From Hirudo medicinalis (Eukaryota; Annelida; Clitellata; Hirudinida; Hirudinidae), in contig MPNW01000140.1 of NCBI GenBank assembly GCA_011800805.1, positions 140,464-204,463 on the forward strand: DNA of 64,000 bases. The letters are read 5' to 3'. A program made the position numbers and the translations under genes. The notes beneath the pieces were generated by a model, which had not been told where the DNA came from, made no database searches, and worked only from the letters and a program-made list of their open reading frames with translations. Below, one piece after another: positions 1 through 12,057 of the stretch (position 1 is its first letter; every line of letters starts with the position of its first letter).

Positions 1-220
1 CACGAAACTGATCTTGATTACCTGAATGAAGCTGGGTTATTTTGCAAAATGTCAAATTACCAAGTTTTTATCGCAAGTCGATTGTAATAGCAATGCTTCT
101 TTTATTTCATGACCAAATTATTTTATTTTAGGCCAAAATTATGCCTAAGCTATAAAGATTTCTGTCACTTGTTCTCATTAAACTTTTGTCTGCAATTTCA
201 TCCTCTCAAAATTTATAAAC

Positions 221-1679
221 CTGGATTGAGGTTGTTGTGAATGTGTGACCTCCTGTGGCAGACGACAGAGTCCACAGCAGCAAACATGAAGGATCTTATT
301 CGAACTGAACACCATGGGCATCTGGCCTGTGAGCCTACATTGTGTTTGTGGTAGCACTGCACAAATACACAAGCATAATTAATTCCACGTTCATCATGAA
401 GCAGAAGAGTTGCAATTAATGATGCTCTGCTTAAAATAATAATTTTCAGAATAAGTACCTTGTGATTGAAGATTTTTGAACTATATTGACATATAAAACA
501 GAAAATTTAAAAATTTAATCTCCATTTGCATTAAAATCAATTAAACATCAGTATCAATGTATGCAAAGTATTTATTATTTAACACAAATGTACCATAAAA
601 CAAAAGAACAGGCTGAGAATTTGAACCTTTCTTAAGAAGTCAATGGAAGTTGCATTTGTGAGGAGTGCAACAGGAAATGGAATGTCAAGAAATAGGAGAC
701 CATTTCCAAACTTATTCCACTCAAAACTTGAGGAGTTGTAAATACCTGTTGAAATTGTAAAATTCACATTTAAGTTTGAATTTTGTTCATGTGGTTAGTT
801 GTTAGTTAGGTGGTTAAGTAAGGACTTAAACTGGAATTTAGATAAGCTAATTAAAATTCCTAATTTAATTCAATTTAAAGACAAAAGTTATGGCTACAAT
901 CAATGTCATTAACATGTAAACATTTAAATACAACTTGATGACACAACTTTTAATCATGGTAAGAGCTTTTCAAGTAACAGACAAAATCTCTTAGCCAGAC
1001 CAAATTTCTGATTTGGGATTTTCAGATCAGGAGAGTAATGGTCAGGCCTTGAAGAATTTGCCTTGTCAACCATGATCCCGGTTATCTTCTTCAACTGTAT
1101 GAGTTCTTTCACGATAAATCTGTGGACAATTTTTTCAATTGTAAACCAACAACAACCTCTATTAAAAAAGCCAAAGCAGTTAAGAAAGAGAAAATGAAGT
1201 CCAAATAGAAAATGAATCTAACTCATTGAAATAATCCATTTTCATAAGGACAATATAATTGTCTGTGTTGCCTGCTGATCTCAGCCATTCCATGTCTTCG
1301 TCTGATTCAAGAAGTCTGAGAATTCCAACGTTTCCATGCCTCTTTGCTACTCATATTAAAAATAGCGTTATTATGGAAAATAAATATTTACAAAACTAGT
1401 CTTGGCAACAAAGCTACTCACAGCTGCAACCAATTTGATGCGTTTCATTCAATCGCTTAAAACACATGTGATACTCATCTTCATTCAAGGAAAAATATAT
1501 TTTCTCTTTCAAAGCCGATCGGACTGAAATAAAATAGTCAAATATAAGATCAGGATGTACAGAAGACTAAAGCCATGTTTAAGCGGATGATCATAGACTT
1601 GAGCACAAAATTACTTACCTAGTGCGTTACCGTTAAAAATTAAATAAATAATCGAGACAAATAAAGATCTATTAAACAT
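221..1679 (-). CDS. NCSTN: Nicastrin, N-terminal part (gene leaves the window on the left)
   Basis: Nicastrin is the large glycosylated ectodomain subunit of gamma-secretase and helps position substrates for presenilin cleavage. Six exons read leftwards: 1619-1679, 1422-1523, 1223-1346, 1001-1119, 627-745 and 221-356. All junction phases agree (1,1,2,1,0,1), giving about 220 residues. The first exon encodes a short signal peptide (MFNRSLFVSIIYLIF). Exon 2 contains NETHQIGC, close to the matching stretch of animal nicastrins. Exon 3 has GNVGILRLLES and YIVLMKMDYF, exon 4 IAGLAV-like ITGIMV, exon 5 FEWNKFGNGL, and exon 6 a Cys-rich part ending CHRRSHIHNN. These follow the family order. Exon 6 ends in phase 1 at a GTTTAT donor, and no continuation is visible in bases 1-220, so the gene continues outside. 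Family recognition is from memory of nicastrin proteins; no search was run. Confidence 0.88.
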
Positions 1680-3011
1680 TTCAGATAAAACAAAGGCTTC
1701 AGTCGGGAATGTTTACCAACGATTATTTCAAACACTTTGAAAGACTTCAAAAATTCTTGACGTAAATTTGTAGAGTTAAATTTGAGGTTCTGGTCAAAAT
1801 ATCTACCATTCATTAATATAATTAATAAATTACTTTATTAATCTACATTAAATCAACAAATATTGCATGTTTTGCCTTAGACTGTTGGGATGACAAGAAA
1901 AGGCTTTTCAAAATTTGTTTAAATATTTGTCAACCGATAGGCAAAGTAAATTATTCGTGAACCAGTAATTCCTAGAATATGAAATTTAAATAATGAATTT
2001 GCAAAAGATTTTCAACACTTAATGGATGAATTAAATTCTATTGAACTTCAAGGGAAGGATTTCGTAAGAGGAAGGTTTACAGAGCCGTAGAAGTTGGACT
2101 GGAAAGGGCAGCTCAGGGAGAAAACCTTTTCATATTTAGACTTAAGTAAGTGCAGTTCGAACTATTGCTCTATTATGGAAACTTCAATGAAACTCTTATT
2201 CCCTTAAATTTACAGTGGTCTTGATGTTCAAAAGCCACTTTAGTAATAATTGGACTCATTACTTTTATCAATATTTTTCGTTGGTTGTAATGCTGACAGA
2301 CTTCGGGGTCTTTTTTATGACTTTTTCCATTTTTCTTACACTAGAAAATAAGTTACATTCTCAAGATAATTTAACCGTCATGATAGTCATGAATTCATCT
2401 ACATCGATTTCATACAATAAAATTTATGTAATCCTTGGTAACAGCTTCTCTGCAACCGGACAGATTGCGATACTGAAGAAATTCGTTGAGAAGTTCCCAA
2501 TCAAAAATTCTAGAATCAAATCAGCGGGCATTATTTCATTGATAACTACTGTTTAAGCTTAAATTGACGTTATTTTAGAGAAGTTATTAATTAGCGCAGT
2601 TATAATTACAGTCGCAAGAAGAACTAATCGTTGGTCAACATTTATTTACTTTGATCCTCACAGTCTCATTCCTTAAAATTTGGAGTCAAAACAAACAATA
2701 CTAACAAAATTAAACTTCATCCCGTGGAAACAGTGAAATCGTTCGGGCGGATTAAATAAGCACAATGAATGGAATAAAGTCAAAAAATGTCAAAGTGATA
2801 AGCGAATAATCAAGCAAAAAATGGATGCAAGAACAAATGCAAATTTGGAGGAATTGTTTAAATAATAGACTGAAATAAATATTTCATTTTCTACGCAGAC
2901 ATCATTATAAAAAAAATCAAACCAATTTGTTTAGCTTGTTTACAAAATAGATACTAAGAAAAAAGACAGAAAAACACGTTCGTAGACATAAAACAGCTTC
3001 AACTTGCAATA
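1680..3011. other. AT-rich spacer between nicastrin and the L1CAM-like gene
   Basis: This holds the presumed nicastrin promoter and the 3' flank of the neighbouring L1CAM-like gene. The only coding-looking part is 2022-2145 (+), listed separately. A 113-codon open frame at 2215-2556 has no recognisable domain and AT-driven composition, so I do not call it a gene. Confidence 0.5.
2022..2145 (+). other. Coding-like stretch in two successive frames; possible small gene or relic
   Basis: From an ATG at 2022 one frame reads MDELNSIELQGKDF before a possible GTAAGA donor and then a stop at 2088-2090. The next frame, open from about 2045, reads GFRKRKVYRAVEVGLERAAQ and on to a GTAAGT donor at 2146. 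Both halves look like ordinary soluble protein and join roughly where the frame changes. This suggests a frameshifted relic, a sequence error, or a small unannotated exon pair. It lies head-to-head with nicastrin about 340 bases away. I do not recognise the family. Confidence 0.25.
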
Positions 3012-6000
3012 TTAAGTATAGTACCTAGTCAGAGGAGAACTGATATATTCTCTCCTGACTTTCGTTTGCCCTGGTTTGGGATTGGTGACATAAGCTCCCA
3101 CGAATGATCCGTCTTCGTTGAATTTGCCACCATCAACAAGGCCGTAGTCACTAAGGCTCCCTTCTTCGTCGCTACAGTGTCCAGAGCTCCCCAGGGAAGC
3201 TTTGCTGCCCTTCAGATAGGCCATATCGTCTCTGGAAAGTATAATTGCATCTCGTTAATTTGAAGTGTGTGTTTCATTTTAATTCTCGGCGCAATTGAAA
3301 TTTTGCAATTTCAAGTTTGTATCAGTCATTAATGACGAAGTGACAACCAAGACTAGCTCAGCGTCAGTTCGCCATTAAAACATCAAAGACGTCCTCTGGC
3401 GACGCGGCAAGCTTATTTTAAGTTAAGTGATTTATGGCATCTCAGACAACTTGTTTTTATGGCTAAAGGCATTCCTGTCCATCAACTCATTATCGTCGTC
3501 TTCCCGCAGCTCTTTCTTGCAAACTGTTATCGACAGGCTAGTCTTATGGAGTGACAAATGACAATTACCATCAGTCCCCGACATGCGCCTTCAGGCTTCC
3601 ATCAAGAGTGCACTGAGCGAAACCCCATTAACAATTATTCAACTGCTTTCCTTATTTACTGTTTGTCTTCATTGACAGATACAAATTTGCGTTGGTGGTC
3701 ATTGACCCTTCCATTTGTTAGAAATAAAATAAATATATATTGGTAAAAAAAACTTCTCACGGTCGCCGGTAGGCTTTGAACCCATGATTGACGAGCTCTT
3801 TCTCTGGTTCGTTGCCATTCAATTTTTCTCTGGCATCGACTGATATGGAAAATAATACGTAATTAATTATTTCCACTTTAATGACGAAAAAAAGTTTTCA
3901 GTTGCTTTTCAATTTTCTAACCGTCGTATTCGCTTCCCTTCTGCTTCAGGATCTTTCGGCAACAGACGACAAAGGCGATGATGAGCATCAAAAACAACGC
4001 AAACAATACGAACAGCCACCACCAGTTCAGGATTCCTAGTCGGGATGCGACTGTAACGGTGGAAATTGACGTACATTAATGACGAAATTGCTTTGAAATA
4101 TTATTTACAATATTTGTTTAATAAGTAATTTGGTCAGACAAATTTTACACAAACTTATTTCTAAAAGTAAAAAATGGAATAGCAAGAAGTTAAATATCAA
4201 TCAGCGAATAAAAGAAATTAACATAATTTAAATAATAAGTAAGTTGAATTATTCACGGGGAGAATCTGGGATATTGAGCACCACTAGCTTCTCGTCGCTG
4301 CTGTATCCATTGGTAACGAAGCATTTGAATTTATGCCCGATCTGTGACCATCTTTTGGAATCTCTCCTTCTCCTTATAAGCTTGAGCATTCCGAACGAGT
4401 CGATTTCCACGTAAGGAGGTTCCTTCGACAGGATTTCGTATTCTTCCTTTTCGTAGTAAGACCCGAACAGAATGGAATACGATGGAGTCGAGATCATTCT
4501 GAGCCACTGCTTGGTGATATTTGTGCTTGGATCGCCAGTAGCCGTGCACTGATAAGTCAGAGTACGATCTTCTTCATCGAGCACGGTTTCTTCCGTGTTG
4601 TAACCAGTTATTTGGGCTCTTGTTTTTTCTACAAAGAACATGTTTATTTTTCGTACATATATATCGTATCATTAAGGCATATTTTAATGCAGAATCTTTC
4701 AATTTTAGTCTGTAACATGATGGGTTATTAAAACGATTATTTATAGTGGTATATTACATTATAATTTATATTAAGAAGATCGAGGTCTATGTAATAACCC
4801 AACAAATAAAATGATAAACTTTAAATACCTAGAATATTGAGATATCCTGATAAAAGTAGGTATCCATGTTTATTGGTGACGTTGCACTGGACGACTTTCA
4901 TGTCGTGGAGTCCGTCCTCACATCGTTTGCACACGTTTCTCATGGTCAGCACCTTTCCATCCTTAGACAAACTCACCTTTCTTGGCGGAATTTGTTGGGC
5001 TGTTTATTTTACTTTAATTATTAAATTGTATGTTTTTTACTTATTTACTAATATGTAATGCCATTTTTCCTACGTTTGCCGTAAAAAATATTAGTCTTAA
5101 CATTTGGCCGACGGCATTAATAATACCAATATTAATCAGTTATGATAACTGAACTCAATTTTATTATAAATGAGATCATAAATAGTTTAAGCATATTATT
5201 TTTATTTAACCTAATATAGATGACAGTCTTAGGGTCACATTGTTAGGACAACGCCATAACTATACAAATTCTGAAAACGAACGCAATGTCATATTTTGAA
5301 TATGCAAATCTAAGCAAATATTGGCAATTATTGCTAGTCTGAGTTCAATAAATTATTTGGTCCACGTACGTAAGAGAGGCTGGCCATCGATAATCCATTG
5401 GTAGGACGGTGGAGGGTACCCATGTACGTGACATTTGAAAATGACATCCTCTCCTTCTGTGACATTTCGATGTGAGGGGACATTTTCGTACGACAACACT
5501 CGAGGAGCAGCTGCAAGAAACAAAATGTTTAGAGGTTCTTGGATCTGCCCGTGAATGAAGATCAGCTGTACTTGAGTGTGTATTTCACATGGATGGAATG
5601 TTAGAAACAAAATTTTATAACTTTTCATGCTTGGAGCTAACAGCTATCGGTAATATTTAAACAATTTATATCAATACATACTTAAATTGCTTTATTATTA
5701 CTATTATTATTATTATTCCAATATTATAGTAATATTAAGATTATTATTATTATTGTTGTTGTTTTGACAATATTTTGACCTTATACCCTTTTCATTCAAT
5801 CACAGACCTTCAATTGTGACTTCAATGCTTTGAGAGTCGACTCCAAATGTGTTCCTACCCGTGCATCTATAAGTTCCGGCGTCGTCCACGGAAGCATTGG
5901 AGATGATGAGAGTGGAAGGTTTTATAAAATGGTCGCGTCCAATTGGAAAAGGTCTACCGGTTTTACTGAATTCGATCTCAGGCTGCGGACTGTTGAAATA

Positions 6001-7187
6001 AACGAGGCAGTATTTTTTTTTAAGTTTTTCAGCACGATAAATAACATCGCTCGGCAAGAACGACATTTTTGAGTTTCCCGATATTTTGGTATTTTGAACA
6101 AGATTTCCACTAATCTTTGTTAAATATGTATCGCAACAACAATGTATTCAACAACAATGCTGATGATAGGTTAAACGTAGTCGTAAGTACATTTGATTTC
6201 ATTATTTTCATAATAAACATCAGAACAACATTGGAATGGTTAGGATGCATCGGAAGCAAGGTTCTTATAGTGGAATTAATCGCTCGGTATTGAAAAAGTT
6301 AATGTTAATAAATGCCACCCACTATCCATAAAAGAAACACTTCAGAGTGAGGTTTTTTCCTTCCAGTCCGACCACGTGACTTGGCGAACTGAATGCCAGC
6401 TCTGGCTTGATGCCCTTCAGGTCCTCCTCTAAATTATCAGTTTCAAATACTGGAGGCTTAACATTCATTTCTATACTTCCAATATGAGAATGCTAACAAA
6501 AAATTTAACAAGTTTTTTCAGCAATGCCAACCTGTGCCCAGAATATTGACTTGGTAATAACTGGAGCCAATGAACGAGTCCAAAGGAATGTTGTGGGTTT
6601 CGCTTTTATACATATTGCCGTTTCTTTTATCCTCCAACAACGTATAAGCAAAATACAGGGAGCCTAAACAATGCAAATTTAGTATCATGTAGATTTCTGA
6701 CATTTTGTGGCGTACAAAAATAGTGGCGGAAATGTACAAAACACTTTGATCACCTCTATCGTCCATTTGAACCCTTTGATCTAAAACGATGTCTTTATCG
6801 GCAGCCTTCCATCCGATCGAGCCCTTAGGACGATTCAAAATATTACCTTTGTAGTCCAGGCGTAACCTTTCGCCGATCGTCGTCTTCAGATGAGAAAAAA
6901 TTGATTAATTGCAATGTAGTCGACACGAAGAGAGACATTCGACCATCCTTACGTTGAGAGTTTGCATGCTGTCATCCCCAGTCCTTTTGCTCAGAGCTTT
7001 TATGTATCTGGTGGTGTTGGAAATAAGCTTTCCATACTGGTTTTCCACTAAGCACTGATAGATCCCTTCCATGTAGCTGGCGGTGTCATCGTTGTCGGAG
7101 TTCAAGGTCACCGTTTGACCGTGTTCGGTGATCGAGATACCGGCATGGTTGACGTTCAGCAGCTGACCATTTTTCAGCCATGTGATT
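3012..7187 (-). CDS. L1CAM/neuroglian-like adhesion molecule with Ig domains only (5' end not found)
   Basis: Cell-surface adhesion protein of the L1/neuroglian type, expected to bind ankyrin through its tail. Exons, 5' to 3': 6953-7187, 6754-6883, 6532-6663, 6323-6470, 5808-5989, 5370-5510, 4829-4999, 4257-4628, 3922-4050, 3761-3839 (or the alternative 3451-3523) and 3012-3231; every junction phase agrees. They encode the second half of Ig1 (IYQCLVENQYG), Ig2, Ig3 (LTLKCFFYGYPQPEIEF, YRCTGRNTFG), Ig4 (VIFKCHVHGYPPPSYQW, VVQCNVTNKHGY) and a fifth Ig (YQCTATGD, FKCFVTNG). After only a 206-base intron comes the membrane segment (WWWLFVLFALFLMLIIAFVV). No fibronectin III domain exists between them, whereas L1 proteins normally have four or five. 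The C-terminal exon has DYG...FNEDGSFVGAY, a variant of the ankyrin-binding FIGQY motif. The signal peptide and start of Ig1 were not located in 7.2-13 kb. Confidence 0.85.
3451..3523 (-). other. Alternative cytoplasmic exon of the L1CAM-like gene
   Basis: A 73-base exon between a CAG acceptor and a GTTGTC donor, reading CKKELREDDDNELMDRNAF then SHKNK. It starts in phase 1 and ends in phase 2, exactly like the 79-base exon 3761-3839. Either exon links the membrane exon to the last exon in frame, but using both in series breaks the frame. The acceptor tract is weak, so confirmation needs transcripts. Confidence 0.5.
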
Positions 7188-8940
7188 CTTATGGAGAAAA
7201 TGGATCGTTATATTTGTTTTGACACTGGAATAATTTATTCCGTAAATTTTACAATTTGAAAAACATTGAGTGTAATGAAATAAAATATAATAATTATTAT
7301 TTGTTTCTGCTTATTTTTAGTGGCTTTACTTAAAGGTTTGTTTTATGTGATCTTCAAAAGATTGATATTTCATGTGGGCATGATTTTCTTGTATTTCATG
7401 CAGATCATTAAATATTTCCCCTGGGACTGATTTGACTCATTCTGTTCGTGTTCCTAAAAAAATACTACACAAGTAAATATTAAATTTTTCATTATTAAAT
7501 TAATTAAATTAAAAATTAAAATGTTTTCCTTTCATTCTCAAGTGACATCTCTATTGGATGGAAAGATGAAATTTGTATTAACGTCCTCCTGTTCATGGAA
7601 TATCTCTGGTTTAGAATGTGCAGCTATTTATAAACTCGCAGGAATGTTGGAAAACATTTAATGTTTACCGTCGAATCACTAAAAGATCGAAGAAAATGAA
7701 ATAATAAATTTTCCTTATTTTGTAATTGACTTATTACAAAAACACATGATCGTCGATAGTTATGAAGAATTTATCTTATCCATTTCAAGTATTTTATAAA
7801 CTAATCTAATTTCAAACTTAAATTTTAATGCACTGAAACTGGCAAAAGTTACAAAACCTTGTTTTTGTTAGCTCTGAGAAGTTATGATGAGCGTACTTGG
7901 CACTTTTTAACAATTAGTCCGCGGTGAAAATGGGCATAATTTTATATCAATATTATATTAAATTAAATAATGTCAGATGTTTTCTTTTCAAATGAACTTC
8001 ACACGACAATGGATTTGAGGATTGAAATATTGAGCGCTAATAGTTTTTGTGAAGGTTTAAATGAACAGTTGAAGATCTCGACGCTAAGGGCGCCAATTAC
8101 ACAATTGTACCTCCTATTTTTTTAATGAGAGATTTATATGTCTTTGGCTCGTTCTTGAAGTTATATTTAAAAAAAAAACAAGAAATAATTTTAGATCGGT
8201 CATCGGAAGGATTCTAAACTTGCCTTTAAAATCGTTTAATTTAAGGCGACACAGAAGCCATTCGAACAAAACACGTCATGCTCAGCCATCATGAACCGAT
8301 GTCTTGTTTCAAGAATGTTTATACGATCGTGGCCTTGTTGAAAACACAATTTTTAAGTTTTGAATTTACCGACTTGAAATTTATTACTCGAGATATAATG
8401 TTACGTTACAAATTCTATTTTAAAATAACAACACGCAGATATATGTATTCAAAATTCTTACATTAAAAATACATTTTTAGCTCGATGATTCAATACGAGC
8501 TAATATATCGGGTTACTTGAGGTCTTTGATTTTTATTTTTTAAATCATGACGTTGCCTAAGAATTCCTTTTGACTGAAAAGAAGTCTGAAATTTCAGAAG
8601 ATCATTCCAAGCTTTCAGCGTTGAAAAGATATTAAGGCTGATAATATTTATTAGTAAGGTTGATGTCATCAGATGCTGAACTTTATGTGGATTGATTAAA
8701 TATTTAAAATAATAAATAATAATTTGATAAATATTGCGTCTGTTGCTTAAATCTTAACATTGGGGGGGGGGAGGTCGAGGTGTTTCTGGTTTGCATCCTC
8801 GCCATGGTAACGACAGTCCTGCGTTGCGTTATTGTAAACATTCCTCTAAAACATGAAGAACCTCAACTCGATGAAAAGGGATGAAGATTTTAGAAGGCAT
8901 TTGGCAAGAAAAAGTGTAAAATGACGCATATAAATATTTA
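7188..8940. other. Non-coding; presumed 5' intron of the L1CAM-like gene
   Basis: AT-rich sequence with only short open frames. I looked on the minus strand for the first half of Ig1 and a signal peptide and found neither, so the upstream exon is further away or too short to recognise. Confidence 0.45.
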
Positions 8941-8995
8941 TTATTGTTATTATTATTATTATTATCATTATTATTATTAATATTATTATTATTAT

Positions 8996-9026
<31 letters not shown>

Positions 9027-9065
9027 GTTGTTGTTGATGATGATGTCGTTATTATAATTATTATT
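8941..9065. repeat. (TTA)n microsatellite, imperfect
   Basis: Nearly continuous TTA/ATT triplets, passing into GTT and GAT triplets at its right end. Confidence 0.9.
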
Positions 9066-9160
9066 AGCGTTAATTTTTCTTTTACTGACTTTTATTGCGC
9101 ATCATGGAAGTTCGGATGGCAAAGTATGTTGTCATTTATTCACAAGAAGAAACATTGATT

Positions 9161-9255
9161 GTGATGATGACGACGACGACGATGATGACGATGATGACGA
9201 TGATGATGATGATGATGACGACGACGACGATGATGATGATGATGATGACGACGAC

Positions 9256-9295
<40 letters not shown>
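9161..9295. repeat. (GAT/GAC)n microsatellite
   Basis: About 45 triplets of GAT interrupted by GAC blocks. Open frames here (poly-Met, poly-His) are artefacts of the repeat. Confidence 0.93.
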
Positions 9296-9370
9296 TTTAT
9301 GCTTATGGCGCTTTATAAATGAACTTATCATAATTATTATTATTATGGTGGTGGTGTTAATTGCCACAGC

Positions 9371-9437
9371 AACGACGATGGTGATGATGACGATGATGGA
9401 GACAATGATGATGATGATGACAATGGTGATGGTGATT
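9371..9437. repeat. Degenerate (GAT)n tract
   Basis: Continuation of the GAT-rich zone with GGT and GAC interruptions. Confidence 0.8.
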
Positions 9438-11599
9438 ATATGAATGACCAGTAAGTGATGTCCTTCATCAAATTACATACGAAAGCAAAACCTTTAAAAT
9501 AATTTCACAAAAATGTTCTACGAAGTGAACTGTTGAAATTAATATGTCAAACTACTTATTATTAATATTATTTGTATTTATGGTAATATTATGCCGTCGT
9601 ATTAAATAATATTATAATATAACATTATAGTAACATTATGCCAAAGCAATATTTGTATTATTCTTTAAAAGATCAGCAATATACAAATAAATTTCTTGCG
9701 ATAGATTTTAAATCGATTCCCATCCACAAACAATTGAGTCTCCGAACAATTTAATCTGAATTATTTCAAAAACTATGCAAAATCGAACACTTTTCTCTGC
9801 TTTCATCGGTTTTCATTTCTTGGGCGTGGAACTCATCACCAGTGATAACGATGACGATAATGATGACGGTGACGATGGTGATGATAACAATGAGCAGGGA
9901 TGTATACAATGACAATTTATATATTATTTGGCTAATCAAATGTATCATGTTGTATGATTTCCTTATTAAGCCCTTTCAATTCCAAATTAAAACCAACATT
10001 TTTGAGATAATTTTTAAATTAATACATTGACTTGTGCTTCAATAATGTTCTGTTCAGACGGAAGGACGAGAGGGCATGACCCGAAATTATGAACTACATT
10101 GACCACATGGGTCACATAGGGATTCCAGAAAATGTTTTCAGTAGTGCGGTGGTACATGGTTGAACTCCCTCCCGAAAGAAGCGGTGGAGGCTCAGAAAAC
10201 ATCCAACTTTAAATTTCTTGCAGATAATTTTTGGTGGATAATAATAGTGCCAGCTTATGGCATTTGATTTTGTGGATACGTTGTTTTATGGCTTTAATTT
10301 TTTATTTTTTATTGTTTTTCGAATGAGTTTTTCATTGAGTGATCGGGCGAGGGGTTCGTCAGTGCTGGTAATTAATTATAAATAAATAAATAAAATAAAT
10401 AAATAAAATAAATTTTACAAGAGATTCTATAGGCAAGTTCGTGTTGAGAAACGTTAATTCTACTTAATTTAAGACGAAGAAGATGTTAGGTATTAATATT
10501 ACATTTTGATATTTCTGTTGTTGATAAATTTGTATCACTTCAAAATATTATATTTTTAATATGTTCCATTATTATTATTATTATTTATGATTAATATTCA
10601 AAACAATTAAAATCTTAGACACACTGATGCCAATCGTTCTTGAATTCATCAGCTGCATAAAATATTATTATCAACTCCAACTTACAATCATAAATCACTA
10701 TAATCAACATCACATTCACCTGTACTGATTATAATAATGACCACCTCACCTGTATTAATTATGGAGATCTGCACATGCCCCGTGTGCACTCAAATCAGCC
10801 GTAAAAGCCACCCAATGAGGTGACAACATACATGAATAATTAATCAAGACGGACTCAAATTTATTTTCATTCTGTAAAAAAACAAAAATGTTTTCAACTG
10901 AATTTGAAAAATAAATTATTTAAATAAATACAACTTGATTTGCTGGGAAAAGACGAATTGGAAAAAGCTGTGCACTGCAAATGTTTCTGATCAAAAGGCG
11001 TAAGATTTGTGGCGAGTATCAACTCGGAAAGTGTGGAGAATATTAAAATCATTTTTTGGCCACCAGGAATTTCTCCGGCAGCACAAAATAATACAAAAAC
11101 AATGCATCATAAAAACACAAGTAATACTTCATAAATACATAAAAAATACATCATAAATAAATAAAAAATACATCATAAATTGCTTCCAAAGACATCATTA
11201 ACTTTCTTTTTTACGCAAAACGAAGCAGTTCATTTTATCAGAACAGATCTCCGTGAATCCTTTGTGGATTCATTTCATCCCATTTTGAAACATATTTTTC
11301 TTTGAAATGTTAATAGGTGAATCTTAGTTGAACACAACGAGATAGTGAAGTGGTTGAACAAAATGAGATGGTAAAATGGTGAGGTGGGTGGTATCGGGGT
11401 TGATGAATCGGAAGATGCCGAGATAAGGGAAACGCCCGCACAGGGAAAAGGTTATTGGGAGGTTGATTGGAGTGATTGGAGATAAGAAGAAGTGAGTGAA
11501 TTGAGGTAATGAGGTGCATGATGATGACGATGAAGATGGTAGTGATGGTGATAACTTTAGTAAATTCATTACTCCAACATACGTTTGCAACTACATTGT
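9438..11599. other. Gene-free AT-rich stretch
   Basis: Contains short simple repeats, including an (AAATA/AAAT)n tract at 10379-10414 and A-rich repeats near 11100-11180. I see no exon or transposon signature. Confidence 0.5.
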
Positions 11600-11661
11600 T
11601 TTTGTTGTTGTTGTCTGCTTTGTTGTTGTCTGCTTTGTTGTCTGCTTTGTTGTCTGCTTTA
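11600..11661. repeat. Short TTG-rich tandem repeat (12-15 bp units)
   Basis: Four units of the form (TTG)nTCTGCTT in tandem, with decreasing numbers of TTG triplets. Confidence 0.85.
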
Positions 11662-11932
11662 TATTCTGCAAGAAAGTGGGTGCAAAATATTTTCATCGAC
11701 TGTCGGGATTGTAACTTATTGAATTACATTTACTTAGCTCTTTCATTACATGTCAGTACTCGATGACGTCATTGCACGTTTCAATATCATTAACGGACGA
11801 AGCCGTAGATCGCTTGATCAATTAACGAATTCATTTTTAATTCACATTCGGTTGCCATGACAACGGTCGGGAAAACGACATTTCAACGTCATCGGTTTCT
11901 AGGTGGTCTTCATGCAGCTTGGAGACATCAAC

Positions 11933-12052
11933 AACAATGTCAACAATAATAACGACAACAATGTCAACAATAATAACAACAACAATGTCAACAATAATAA
12001 CAACAACAATGTCAACAATAATAACGACAACAACATCAATAATAACAACAAC
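11933..12052. repeat. 24-bp minisatellite, five units
   Basis: Units begin at 11933, 11957, 11981, 12005 and a degenerate one at 12029. Each reads AACAATGTCAACAATAATAA plus CGAC or CAAC. The open frame across it (repeated VDIVVVII on the minus strand) is an artefact. Confidence 0.93.
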
Positions 12053-12057
12053 AATAA

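Noticed and set aside
2215..2556. 113-codon plus-strand frame with hydrophobic stretch
   Set aside because: No recognised domain, AT-driven residues, and no clear start context; could be chance.
4331..4549. Second minus-strand frame overlapping the last Ig exon
   Set aside because: Shadow of the real Ig-coding frame, which has matched splice phases.
9095..9367. Open frames with poly-Met and poly-His on either strand
   Set aside because: They are translations of the GAT/GAC microsatellite, with no splice or domain support.
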